DNA of 38,894 nt from Clostridium psychrophilum. Lineage in GTDB: Bacteria; Bacillota; Clostridia; Clostridiales; Clostridiaceae. The notes under the pieces are model-generated. The model had not been told where the DNA came from and ran no database searches. It saw only the letters and a program-made list of their open reading frames with translations. Made by a program: the position numbers and the translations under genes. This document shows, piece after piece, positions 1-7,317 of the stretch; the first letter of the stretch is position 1; every line of letters starts with the position of its first letter. The stretch spans positions 1-38,894 of the forward strand of contig NZ_JAHLEC010000028.1 of assembly GCF_018861705.1 (NCBI RefSeq). Reading direction: 5' to 3'.

Positions 1-122
1 TTTAGAAATGAATAAAAATAAACATTAACATTAATAAAGATAAGTAAGAAATCATTCGTATTATTTAAAGAAGGTTTCTTATCAAACTTATAATTAGATT
101 ATACAAGGGGGATAATATTAAA

Positions 123-1010
123 ATGGATAATTTATTTAATTACTTACCAGGATTCAGAACTAATACAACATGGAAAAAGGTAGTAGCAATATTCTATTAT
201 GGAATATGTGTAGCTATGATACCTTATCAGGGATTCTTATCATTTCTAGTAGGTTTAGCCTTTCCTTTCATATTCTTTTTTGTGAAAGACAGAAAGAAAC
301 TTAAAGTGTCACCTACCCGTAACAAGATTAATAAAATAGGAATTGTATTTACTGTAATATGGTTTGGTTTAATGATTAGCATGGGTTCTAGTATGGCTAA
401 TACAGATAAAATTGCTAGTGCTAAAGCTATTCAAGTGCAGAAGCAACAAGCTATCGTTACTGCTAAGAAAGTAGCTAATGATAAGGTTTTGGCTATTGCT
501 AAAGCTAAATCAGACAAAATAATAGCAGATAAGAAAGCTATTGCAGATAAAAAACAAGCTATAATTGATAAGAAGATTGCTGATGCGAAAGCTATTCAAG
601 ATAAAAAAGATGCAGACGCACAAGCAGTAATTGATGCACAACAAGCTCAAGCTAAAGAAGATGCAGATGCTAAAGCAAAAGCTAAACAAGATGCTATAGA
701 CAATGCATCTGCAGAAGATACTTCTGCATTAAATTCAGCAGAGACATATGGCAACACTATGAATATGTCTAAGGATGGAATATACGACCAGTTAACATCA
801 GCAAGTGGAGATAAGTTTACAGCAGAATCAGCACAGTATGCTGTAGATAATGTAAAAGTTGATTATAACGCAAACGCATTAGCATCAGCACAAACATACC
901 AAAAGAGTATGAATATGTCTCCAAGTGCTATTTATGACCAATTAATATCAACAAGTGGTGATAAATTTACAGCAGAACAAGCTCAATACGCTAGAGATAA
1001 TTTAAAATAA
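123..1010 (+). CDS. Membrane protein with coiled coil and two Ltp repeats
   Basis: This 295-aa protein has three hydrophobic segments near residues 19-36, 38-55 and 72-90. An Ala/Lys/Asp-rich stretch (about 93-195) follows, repeating units such as KAIADKK, and probably forms a long coiled coil. The C-terminus holds two copies of a repeat of about 48 residues (about 203-247 and 251-295), each with an AxTYxxxMNMS...IYDQL...SGDKFTAEQAQYA pattern. This matches the Ltp repeat of host cell surface-exposed lipoproteins (PF07553). The best known member, Ltp of phage TP-J34, blocks DNA injection by other phages. No lipobox is visible; the anchor is transmembrane. An AAGGGGGA SD lies about 11 bases before the ATG. 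A role in phage exclusion is inference from the repeat and the mobile neighbourhood. Confidence 0.75.
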   Translation: MDNLFNYLPGFRTNTTWKKVVAIFYYGICVAMIPYQGFLSFLVGLAFPFIFFFVKDRKKLKVSPTRNKINKIGIVFTVIWFGLMISMGSSMANTDKIASAKAIQVQKQQAIVTAKKVANDKVLAIAKAKSDKIIADKKAIADKKQAIIDKKIADAKAIQDKKDADAQAVIDAQQAQAKEDADAKAKAKQDAIDNASAEDTSALNSAETYGNTMNMSKDGIYDQLTSASGDKFTAESAQYAVDNVKVDYNANALASAQTYQKSMNMSPSAIYDQLISTSGDKFTAEQAQYARDNLK

Positions 1011-1029
1011 TTAAACTAAATATTATATG

Positions 1030-1057
1030 AGACTGCCATAAATGGTCGTCTTTTTTA
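1030..1057 (+). terminator. Intrinsic terminator after the Ltp-repeat gene
   Basis: A nine-position stem with one mismatch (AGACTGCCA with TGGTCGTCT, loop TAAA) is followed directly by six T. It sits 20 bases after the stop codon. Confidence 0.8.
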
Positions 1058-1268
1058 TTACGTTTCTTCCATTTTTAAGATTGTTCATAAAAAGAAAATA
1101 AAATCCCATATATTAGTGTCTATAAAACATATGATTTAGTACACATATGAAAACAAAGATAAATTCTAATAGACGAAGATAGGCATATGCAATTTATGAT
1201 AATAAATATCTATGATATTAGTACATCATTTCATAGACAGTAGTTGATTAGTGTACTGTGAGTAACAG

Positions 1269-1398
1269 TATCATAATGTATACATTTCAATAGACTTTAA
1301 ACAAATTATAATATGTGGCTATAGGCTATGTTGTGATTATCATAATGTATACACCAATATTTATAAAACGTATCAATAAAAGTCTATACATTACGATA
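1269..1398. promoter_or_regulatory. Res-like repeat cluster upstream of the serine recombinase
   Basis: The 389-base gap before the recombinase holds two identical 16-mers, TATCATAATGTATACA, at 1269-1284 and 1338-1353. A third copy, inverted and with one mismatch over 14 bases (TATACATTACGATA), lies at 1385-1398. An ACAGTA/TACTGT inverted pair lies just upstream at 1237-1259. Serine resolvases bind repeated half-sites of this kind in a res region next to their own gene, so this is a good candidate recombination site and/or operator. The rest of the gap (1058-1236) shows no gene, only further AT-rich partial palindromes such as two CATATG-centred motifs near 1130-1150. Confidence 0.5.
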
Positions 1399-1413
1399 CT
1401 AACGTGGTACAAT
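1385..1413 (+). promoter_or_regulatory. Probable recombinase promoter overlapping a repeat
   Basis: TATACA (1385-1390) and TACAAT (1408-1413) are 17 bases apart and about 35 bases before the start codon. The -35 lies inside the inverted third copy of the repeat, so recombinase binding there would be expected to block its own transcription. Confidence 0.4.
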
Positions 1414-1448
1414 ATCCTTAGATAGTAGATTTAAGGAGGAGTAACAAC

Positions 1449-2087
1449 ATGAGAGTATACGGTTATCATCGAACTTCAACATCTGAGCAACATCTCGATA
1501 GGGGAATTAAGGAAATTAATGAGCATTGTCTCAGTAATAATATAGAATTAGAGTATATATTCACTGACCAAGCAACAGGAAAGAACTTTAACAGACCAGA
1601 TTACATACAATTAAAGAAGCAAGCTAAGAAGGGTGATATCATACTTATAACAGAGGTTGATAGACTAGGAAGAAACAAGAGAGATACACTAAATGAATTA
1701 AGATATTTTAAAGACAATAACATAAGGGTAATGATATTAGAATTACCAACTACCTTAGTTGATTATAGTGGAATGAAAGATGATATGGCTTCAATGATGA
1801 TGGAAACAATTAATAATATGCTAATAGAGATGTATGCTTCATTCGCTCATGCAGAAATGTTAAAACGTCAGAAAAGACAAACAGAAGGTATTGAAGCCAT
1901 GAAAGAACGTGGGGAATGGGATAAATATGGTAGACCTACTACAATTAAGATTGATGAAAGATTTATAAGTGCATACACAGCATGGAAGGCAGGAGAAGGC
2001 ACAGCAGTAAAGGCAATGGAGAAATGTAGTATGACTAAGGCTACATTCTACAGAAAAGTTAAAGTGTATGAAGAAGGTTTGAAATAG
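1449..2087 (+). CDS. Serine recombinase (resolvase/invertase family)
   Basis: This 212-aa protein has the size of small resolvases and invertases. The N-terminal catalytic domain starts GYHRTSTSEQ, where R8 and S10 match the conserved Arg and the nucleophilic Ser of the usual Y-R-V-S motif. The second active-site block EVDRLGRNKRDT contains R72 and R75. A long helix spans about 108-150 (with FAHAEMLKRQKRQTEGI), as in the family's E helix. The C-terminal 45 residues end in an HTH-like GEGTAVKAMEKCSMTKATFYRKV. The SD AAGGAGGA is strong. Such enzymes cut and rejoin DNA at repeated sites; the likely partner is the repeat cluster just upstream. Which DNA it resolves or inverts is not visible here. 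Confidence 0.9.
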   Translation: MRVYGYHRTSTSEQHLDRGIKEINEHCLSNNIELEYIFTDQATGKNFNRPDYIQLKKQAKKGDIILITEVDRLGRNKRDTLNELRYFKDNNIRVMILELPTTLVDYSGMKDDMASMMMETINNMLIEMYASFAHAEMLKRQKRQTEGIEAMKERGEWDKYGRPTTIKIDERFISAYTAWKAGEGTAVKAMEKCSMTKATFYRKVKVYEEGLK

Positions 2088-2100
2088 ACCTTCTTTTTTT
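2072..2100 (+). terminator. Intrinsic terminator overlapping the recombinase stop
   Basis: AGAAGGT (2072-2078) pairs with ACCTTCT (2088-2094) and a run of T follows. The stem contains the last codons and the stop codon. Confidence 0.8.
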
Positions 2101-2512
2101 ATGTGTTAGCGATTTTTATAATTTATTTTGAGGTTCCACGAGCATCTGTAAGCAACGATATTAATGAAGAAGTGTCATTACACCTATTAAAATTTCACAT
2201 AGGATATCTGTCCCAGAGGGTGGGGGTATTTCACAATATTGAATTCTTTTGTTTGTGATATATACCACTTAGTAGTTCAACAAAGACAGGATGACATGAA
2301 ATAACACATTAAAGAAGCAGTATGTAAAAATAATCCTATTCTAAAAATAAAAACTTTTGAAATTACAATATACATTTTTGAAGCATATAAAGAATAGTAT
2401 TAACAAATGTTTAGAAGGCTATATAGTATAAGATGAGCATCCATTGATTGGGTGCTTTTTATTTTGTAATAAAAATATTTAATTATGAATAATATCTCGT
2501 AGAGGTGATATT
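2101..2512. other. Gene-free stretch with an orphan terminator
   Basis: No supportable gene in about 410 bases. The part from 2130 to 2230 is less AT-rich than its surroundings (it includes GTCCCAGAGGGTGGGGG) and may be a worn gene remnant. A terminator-like hairpin at 2436-2461 (AGCATCC with GGGTGCT, one G-T pair, then a T run) has no gene in front of it, which also points to lost sequence. Confidence 0.5.
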
Positions 2513-2965
2513 ATGAAATTTGATGATGAAGAGAAATTTGATACTGATAAAGACGAGTTAGTTTGGACTAAGATTATAACCATTTTTCAAGATGCGACGG
2601 ATAATTTTAAAACTACACATATAGTAAAACGTTATAAAACTGAATCGGATGAAGAATATTTCTTATTTGAGTATATCATGGCTGACAATAATGGTAATAT
2701 AGTAAATAATTTTAATGGCTATCACTGGAACGAAATAGTAAAACAAATTGATATTCCAGATTATTCTTATATCTATGCTCAAAATGTTACTAATAAGGAT
2801 GATTATAGAATAGTAACAAGTGGAATAGTAATAAAAAAACAAATAGAGGAATGTATGAGAGAACAAGAAGTTGAAAACAGTCAAGAGTACAATACTATGA
2901 GAAAACCAAAACCTACGAGTGGTATTAAAAAATGTTATCGTAGATTACTCAAAACACTAAAATGA
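2513..2965 (+). CDS. Unknown protein, paralog of the gene at 5761
   Basis: I do not recognise a family. The 150-aa product is soluble and acidic at its start, with a basic tail of about 20 residues (ending KKCYRRLLKTLK). It is clearly homologous to the 131-aa product at 5761: both share DEL(V/I)W.K, TTHIVK.YKT, LFEY.MA.NNG, NF....HW.EI.KQ.D and YIY.Q..T. The two genes also share an identical stretch of about 16 bases around the SD and start (TAGAGGTGATATTATGA). No catalytic motif stands out. The two copies flank the nuclease remnant and the DUF4062 gene. Confidence 0.7.
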   Translation: MKFDDEEKFDTDKDELVWTKIITIFQDATDNFKTTHIVKRYKTESDEEYFLFEYIMADNNGNIVNNFNGYHWNEIVKQIDIPDYSYIYAQNVTNKDDYRIVTSGIVIKKQIEECMREQEVENSQEYNTMRKPKPTSGIKKCYRRLLKTLK

Positions 2966-2985
2966 TAAATGATTTTAAAAAACAT

Positions 2986-3010
2986 AGAAGCTATTATTTG
3001 CTTCTTTTTT
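2986..3010 (+). terminator. Intrinsic terminator after the first paralog
   Basis: AGAAGC (2986-2991) pairs with GCTTCT (3000-3005), followed by T residues, 20 bases after the stop codon. Confidence 0.7.
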
Positions 3011-3171
3011 CTTGTGTAGAAAAATTTTAATGGAATGCATAAGGTTATATTAAGTCAAATTTATACCAATTAAATGTAGATTGTAGGCGATTTATATGAC
3101 TTTCAACTATTGAGATATATTCTTAATGTAAATAGAATTTTAGAGATGAATTTAAGCTTTGGTTAAATTGG

Positions 3172-3197
3172 TGTAGGAGCAATCCTACATCTTTTAT
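3172..3197. terminator. Orphan terminator-like hairpin
   Basis: TGTAGGA and TCCTACA form a perfect 7-bp stem around GCAA, followed by TCTTTTA. No gene precedes it closely. The surrounding gap (3011-3378) holds no gene that I can support. Confidence 0.45.
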
Positions 3198-3266
3198 ATG
3201 TTGCCTTATTTCAAGGTGATACCAAAAATTTTAATTCTCATTGAAATTATAATTTAATAAAATGCG

Positions 3267-3310
3267 ACATAAGAAAGTTGTACTTTTCCTTAAGTACAAC
3301 TTTCTTATGT
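3267..3310. repeat. Perfect 19-bp inverted repeat
   Basis: Positions 3267-3285 are the exact reverse complement of 3292-3310 (arm core AAGAAAGTTGTACTT) with a 6-base loop. There is no T run next to it in either direction. It lies about 70 bases beyond the 3' end of the minus-strand nuclease remnant and could stop its transcription, or be the tip of a small palindromic repeat element. Confidence 0.7.
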
Positions 3311-3378
3311 AAGCATAATAGGCTAAAACCTATATATTAAAAAACATATATTTCTAATGGTAGATTGTAATTATTAGC

Positions 3379-4105
3379 TTATCTAAATTGTTTATCCATA
3401 TTTTTATTAAAGTTCTCAACCTTATCTCCAAATCCTTTTACACTATCTAAAACATCTTCTTCAGTATATTCCATTGATTTACTCATAATCCAAGGTACTT
3501 TCTTTACGTCGGTATTATATAAAATCTGTAATATATCATTCATATCCCATAATTCTAACCAATCAATTTTCTCAGCATACTCAATTGCATTAGAGTTATA
3601 CCAACTTGTAGTTATAAAGATTGCTTTATTTGCACTATCACCAATACACGCTCCAATTAATTTTTGTAACAAGACACGTCCAATTTCTCCATTCCAATGT
3701 TTTACCTCTACAAAGAATTTATTGCCATCTTTAAAAGCTACACAATCTTTTCCACCATCTTGTGATGCTTGAGTCACCTCACTATCATATCCATTTGCAT
3801 TTAGTAATTCATTACAGAATACTTCAAATTGTCTAGGGGGACATTCTTTTTATATCTTGTTGCAGTTTCAATGAGTTCATTCCTATATCTTTATAATGTT
3901 TATAATCGATTATTCTCTTAATTAATTTGGATAATACACTCACTGCTAAAACTGCAATTTCTATTATTCCTGTCACTGTGTAGAATATCATTGTGCATAA
4001 GAATGTTATAAAACCTACAACTGTAAACACACTGGAGAACGACCTTTTATATCGCTTATATCTATGATTATGTGAAGCAGGCAGTAAAAATCTATTTTTT
4101 CTCAT
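3379..4105 (-). pseudogene. Membrane-anchored Mrr-like restriction endonuclease, frameshifted
   Basis: Two minus-strand reading frames make one protein. The upstream frame (start at 4105) gives 90 residues with a basic N-terminus and hydrophobic segments near 24-43 and 45-59, ending DIKRMSP. The downstream frame continues RQFEVFCNELLNANGYDSEV, then TQASQDGGKD, FFVEVKHW and a C-terminal part. Joined, the junction reads MSPRQFEVF, the normal start of an Mrr catalytic domain (PF04471), with DGGKD and E-V-K as the PD-(D/E)xK active site. The break is a run of five C (G5 at 3836-3840 on the plus strand); four would restore a protein of about 241 aa. Two N-terminal membrane helices before an Mrr domain is a common arrangement in Firmicutes. 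It could be a true mutation, a phase-variable tract or a sequencing error. Confidence 0.8.
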
Positions 4106-4428
4106 ATTAAAGCCTCCCTTATAATTGCATTTTTAAAGCCATTATTATTATGCGTAAATAACGTATTATTATCCTTAGGTAATGTGACTAAAAACTAGGA
4201 GAAATGAGTCTATAAGCAATATACTAATAGTCCTATACTTTGTAATATTATGAAAATAAGGTATAATATTTATGGAATAATATTTATGGAATAAAATATT
4301 AGAATTTAAGAAATACAAGAAATTTTTAAAAATAGCTAAGTCATAAAATATTAGTTTTAAATTGATATTGAAATAATAGCTTTAATTATAATAGTAGTAC
4401 ATATAAATAACTTATGGAGGGATATATA
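4106..4428. repeat. Intergenic stretch with a 14-bp tandem repeat
   Basis: This gap separates the minus-strand nuclease remnant from the plus-strand DUF4062 gene, so it should hold two divergent promoters. The unit ATAATATTTATGGA occurs twice head to tail at 4263-4276 and 4277-4290. The DNA is too AT-rich to pick promoters with confidence. Confidence 0.5.
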
Positions 4429-5565
4429 ATGAAAAAAAAATTACAAGTATTTGTATCATCAACTTACGAAGACCTTGTAGAAGAACGACAAACAGCTGTA
4501 CAAGCTATATTAAATGCAGGGCATATACCTGCAGGAATGGAATTATTTACATCGGGTGATGAAAGTCAAAAGGATACCATAAAAAAATGGATTGATGAAT
4601 CAGATGTATATTTTTTAATCCTGGGAGGTCGGTATGGAACAATTGATAAAAGTACTGGCAAAAGTTATACTCAGTGGGAATATGAATATGCTGGTAAGGT
4701 TGGAAAACCTCGCTTTGCTGTGGTTATTACTGAAGATGCATTAGAAAAAAAGGTCAGAGCAAAGGGAACTAAAATGATGGAAAAGGATAACCCACTGCTA
4801 TGTAAAGAATTTCGAGATGAAGTATTAAGCAAGGTATGTAAGTTTTATGATGACACAAAGGACATTCAACTTGTAATATTCCAAAAATTAGCTGAATATG
4901 CAGATGATGAAGCTTTGGTAGGATGGGTATATGGTAAAGAATTTATTTCTAGTGAAGAATTATTAAAGATTAACGAGGAAAATAGAATGTTACGTGATGA
5001 AAATGAAAAATTAAAGAAAGACCTAAAAAGTAGAAGTAAAGAAATATCGATAGATAAAATATCATTTTATTCTAAACAATTTGAATCAAGGACTCAAAGA
5101 ATTTTGAAACTTTTAAATTATGAAGAAATCTATGGTATAATTTTATGGTGTGAATCTGAAGATGATGAAGTAGAAATTAATTTTGAAGTAGAAAATATAT
5201 TAGAAAAGTTTTCCCCTTATTTTGAATATAAAGAAAAAACAAATAAGGAATTTGGAAGTATTAATTTTGTATGTGTTGATGATGATAAAAATAATTTGAA
5301 TTTGGCTAATATTTTAGGAGATATAAGATTACAATTAGAACATATACCAGATAAAAGTGAAATGGATTTTAAATTTATAATAATTAGCAATAGAATTGAT
5401 GTCATAAACAAAGATAAGACTTATAGTTACTTTGATAATATGGTAGGTAAAGTCGATTCCTGTATAAAAGACAGGGTATGTTTTGAGATTTGGGATGATG
5501 GAAAACTTAATGAGATTGAAGAAATATTTGGTATAAATTTTATTGAGAGCAGTATTCTTGTGTGA
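4429..5565 (+). CDS. DUF4062 (TIR-like) domain protein, candidate defence effector
   Basis: A 378-aa protein. The in-frame ATG at 4414 overlaps the SD, so the ATG at 4429 (GGAGGG, then 8 bases) is the better start; the protein begins MKKKLQVFVSSTYEDL. Residues 4 to about 110 match DUF4062 (PF13271), a TIR-like fold often placed in front of STAND NTPases: VFVSSTYEDLVEERQ, GMELF, IDESDVYFLILGGRYG and SYTQWEYEYA are characteristic. A coiled coil (about 170-205) follows. The last 170 residues, rich in Asp and Glu, match nothing I recognise. No NTPase motif is present, so it is a compact stand-alone version. With a nuclease and an Ltp protein nearby, an antiphage role is plausible but inferred. 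Confidence 0.8.
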   Translation: MKKKLQVFVSSTYEDLVEERQTAVQAILNAGHIPAGMELFTSGDESQKDTIKKWIDESDVYFLILGGRYGTIDKSTGKSYTQWEYEYAGKVGKPRFAVVITEDALEKKVRAKGTKMMEKDNPLLCKEFRDEVLSKVCKFYDDTKDIQLVIFQKLAEYADDEALVGWVYGKEFISSEELLKINEENRMLRDENEKLKKDLKSRSKEISIDKISFYSKQFESRTQRILKLLNYEEIYGIILWCESEDDEVEINFEVENILEKFSPYFEYKEKTNKEFGSINFVCVDDDKNNLNLANILGDIRLQLEHIPDKSEMDFKFIIISNRIDVINKDKTYSYFDNMVGKVDSCIKDRVCFEIWDDGKLNEIEEIFGINFIESSILV

Positions 5566-5717
5566 ATTTTATGCTGTATCGTGATGTAGAGTATTAAATT
5601 AGAAAGATGATTAAAATTGATAATAGAGTTGCTTAATAAAATTTAAGTTTGATTCATATTGGAGCAGAAACAATATGTCCCCTTTTACATTTCAGAAATT
5701 GGTATTTTATTAGTAAT

Positions 5718-5748
5718 AAAATGATTGTATAATTAATACAATCATTTT
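5718..5748. promoter_or_regulatory. Perfect 13-bp hairpin touching the SD of the next gene
   Basis: AAAATGATTGTAT (5718-5730) and ATACAATCATTTT (5736-5748) are exact inverted copies around AATTA. The SD AGAGGTGA begins one base later. It could be an operator, a terminator for the upstream gene, or a stem that limits translation. The first paralog lacks this stem. Confidence 0.5.
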
Positions 5749-5760
5749 AGAGGTGATATT

Positions 5761-6156
5761 ATGATAATTGATAAAGAACGGGGGTTTGAGACTGCGAAAG
5801 ATGAACTCATTTGGGTTAAAGTTGTTAGTATTTTTCCACTTGAGATAAAAAACACTAGAACCACACATATAGTAAAATATTATAAAACTGATGCTAATGA
5901 TAGGTACTGTTTATTTGAGTACGTTATGGCACGGAATAATGGTAGTATGGTAGATAATTTTTATGAACATCATTGGAAAGAAATAATTAAACAAGTTGAC
6001 TTTTCAAATAGTTGTTATATTTATTCACAAGACATTACAGATTTAAATCATTTTGTCTTAGTTACAAGGGGAAAATCAATTAAGATAAAAGTCGAAGAAT
6101 ATATAAGCGAACAGGAACATAAGAATTATGATGAACACAAAATCTCAAGTAGGTAA
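5761..6156 (+). CDS. Unknown protein, paralog of the gene at 2513
   Basis: The 131-aa product aligns along its length with the 150-aa product at 2513 but lacks the basic C-terminal tail. Shared blocks are KDEL(V/I)W.K, TTHIVK.YKT, LFEY.MA.NNG, HW.EI.KQ.D and a C-terminal Glu-rich helix. The similarity is also visible in the DNA, so it is a fairly old local duplication. The function is not recognisable. It may belong with the DUF4062 gene 195 bases upstream on the same strand, but a hairpin between them argues for separate control. Confidence 0.7.
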   Translation: MIIDKERGFETAKDELIWVKVVSIFPLEIKNTRTTHIVKYYKTDANDRYCLFEYVMARNNGSMVDNFYEHHWKEIIKQVDFSNSCYIYSQDITDLNHFVLVTRGKSIKIKVEEYISEQEHKNYDEHKISSR

Positions 6157-6271
6157 ATCATAGTAAATAATAATTCATTAAAACATCAGATTAAAGTATT
6201 TATAAATCTAAGTAGTGTATGATTTTTGACTGAAAAGTTGATTGTGGTACACTATTTTGTTTTTTATTTGA

Positions 6272-6298
6272 TTGTTACTTCTATAAATATGGTATAAT
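6272..6298 (+). promoter_or_regulatory. Extended -10 promoter before the helicase remnant
   Basis: TTGTTA (6272-6277) is followed after 15 bases by TATAAT (6293-6298), which is preceded by TGG (extended -10). Just upstream, a TAGTGTA/TACACTA stem followed by T residues near 6213-6263 could end transcription from the left. Confidence 0.45.
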
Positions 6299-6379
6299 TT
6301 CAATATAGTTATGTGTATGGAACAAATTAAAGACAAAAGTATGTAATGGTATCTAAAGTTAGGCATATGAGTGCTTTAA

Positions 6380-6811
6380 AATATTTTTAAATCATTCAGA
6401 CAATTAATTCATGGAGTAAAGGGTATGGAGTTTAAAAATGTTTACATAATTAATTGTAATGAGGAAAATATCACTCATGTAAATAGCATAGATAATAACT
6501 TAGAGGAAGAGCGAAGATTATTTTATGTAGGAATTACAAGAGCCATAGATAATGTTTGGTTATGTATTTGTAAAAATGTAAAAGGAAAAGCAAAAGTTAC
6601 CTCACGATTTATAAAAGAATGCAAAATCTTAGGGGTTAGTGATTCTGATTTACCTTTTAAAGAAGGAGATGAGGTGCTTCATAAAAGCTTTGGAAGTGGA
6701 GTTGTAGTTTCAATTACTAGTAAAGATTTAGAAATTAAGTTTGAGGGAGATGTTACACGTAAATTTGATACTGATATTTTATATAACAATGCTCTGATTT
6801 CAAAAAAATAA
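6380..6811 (+). pseudogene. C-terminal remnant of a UvrD/PcrA-type helicase
   Basis: The frame is open from 6380 and homology starts before the first ATG (6425). It reads IHGVKGMEFKNVYIINCNE, the motif V region of superfamily 1 helicases, then EEERRLFYVGITRA, motif VI with the arginine finger. The last part, FKEGDEVLHKSFGSGVV, is the Tudor-like tail of PcrA/UvrD proteins. Motifs I to IV, including the Walker A ATP site, are missing, so it cannot work as a helicase. The short linker between motifs V and VI suggests an internal deletion too. A truncated 128-aa product could still be made from ATG 6425, with only a weak SD. It looks like debris of a larger helicase gene. Confidence 0.8.
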
Positions 6812-6812
6812 C

Positions 6813-6852
6813 AAAAGGCTACTTGCTGAATTTCGGCAGGTAGCCTTTTTTC
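6813..6852. terminator. Strong bidirectional terminator
   Basis: AAAAGGCTAC (6813-6822) pairs with GTAGCCTTTT. The inner stem TTGCTG/CGGCAG extends it, and T runs follow on both strands. It separates the helicase remnant from the convergent small gene. Confidence 0.85.
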
Positions 6853-6856
6853 ATAC

Positions 6857-7054
6857 TTAATGAGAATATTCTTTAATCATTTTTTTTAATGTTTCTTGTA
6901 TTGGCTCAGTTCCATTAATAAAAACAGATACATTATTACAAATTTTTTTATATTGATCTACAATAAGTTGTAATGATGGATCATCATGTTCTTGCTGACT
7001 TACATAAATTACAAAAGCTGACGTATTGCATACTATTACTTCTTTAACGTTCAT
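6857..7054 (-). CDS. Small unknown protein (65 aa)
   Basis: It starts MNVKEVIVCNTSAFVIYVS after a strong GGAGG SD with 7-base spacing, and ends just before a shared terminator, so it is very likely a real gene. The product has a beta-strand-like start, then DDPSLQLIVDQYKKI and a C-terminal amphipathic helix. I do not recognise the family and see no membrane segment. Confidence 0.65.
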   Translation of the reverse strand: MNVKEVIVCNTSAFVIYVSQQEHDDPSLQLIVDQYKKICNNVSVFINGTEPIQETLKKMIKEYSH

Positions 7055-7317
7055 AATTACGCCTCCAAAATCTGAATATAGGATATTTAATTTCTACTAT
7101 ACAACATGTCCAACAATTCTGCAATACAAATATTAAAAATAAAATAAATGTCATAAGTAACGTAACATTCTGAATATTAATATAATATGTGATAATTATA
7201 ATTATGCTAAGCTACAATAAATGTTAAATTAAGAACTTAGTAGATTAATTTATTACAAAATTACCTTATGATAAAAGTAAAAAGATAAATTAATATGTAG
7301 AAGGGGGATATATTAAT
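7055..7317. other. AT-rich gap between divergent small genes
   Basis: I see no gene and no strong hairpin here. It must carry the promoters of the two small divergent genes, but the base composition hides them. Confidence 0.4.

Noticed and set aside
455-720. DNA-level tandem repeat in the Ala/Lys-rich part of the first gene
   Set aside because: The periodicity is in the protein (coiled coil); the codons vary too much for a simple DNA repeat.
2663-2884. 73-aa hydrophobic frame opposite the first unknown paralog
   Set aside because: The plus-strand gene has a strong SD and a homolog in the window; the antisense frame is a by-product of its AT-rich codons.
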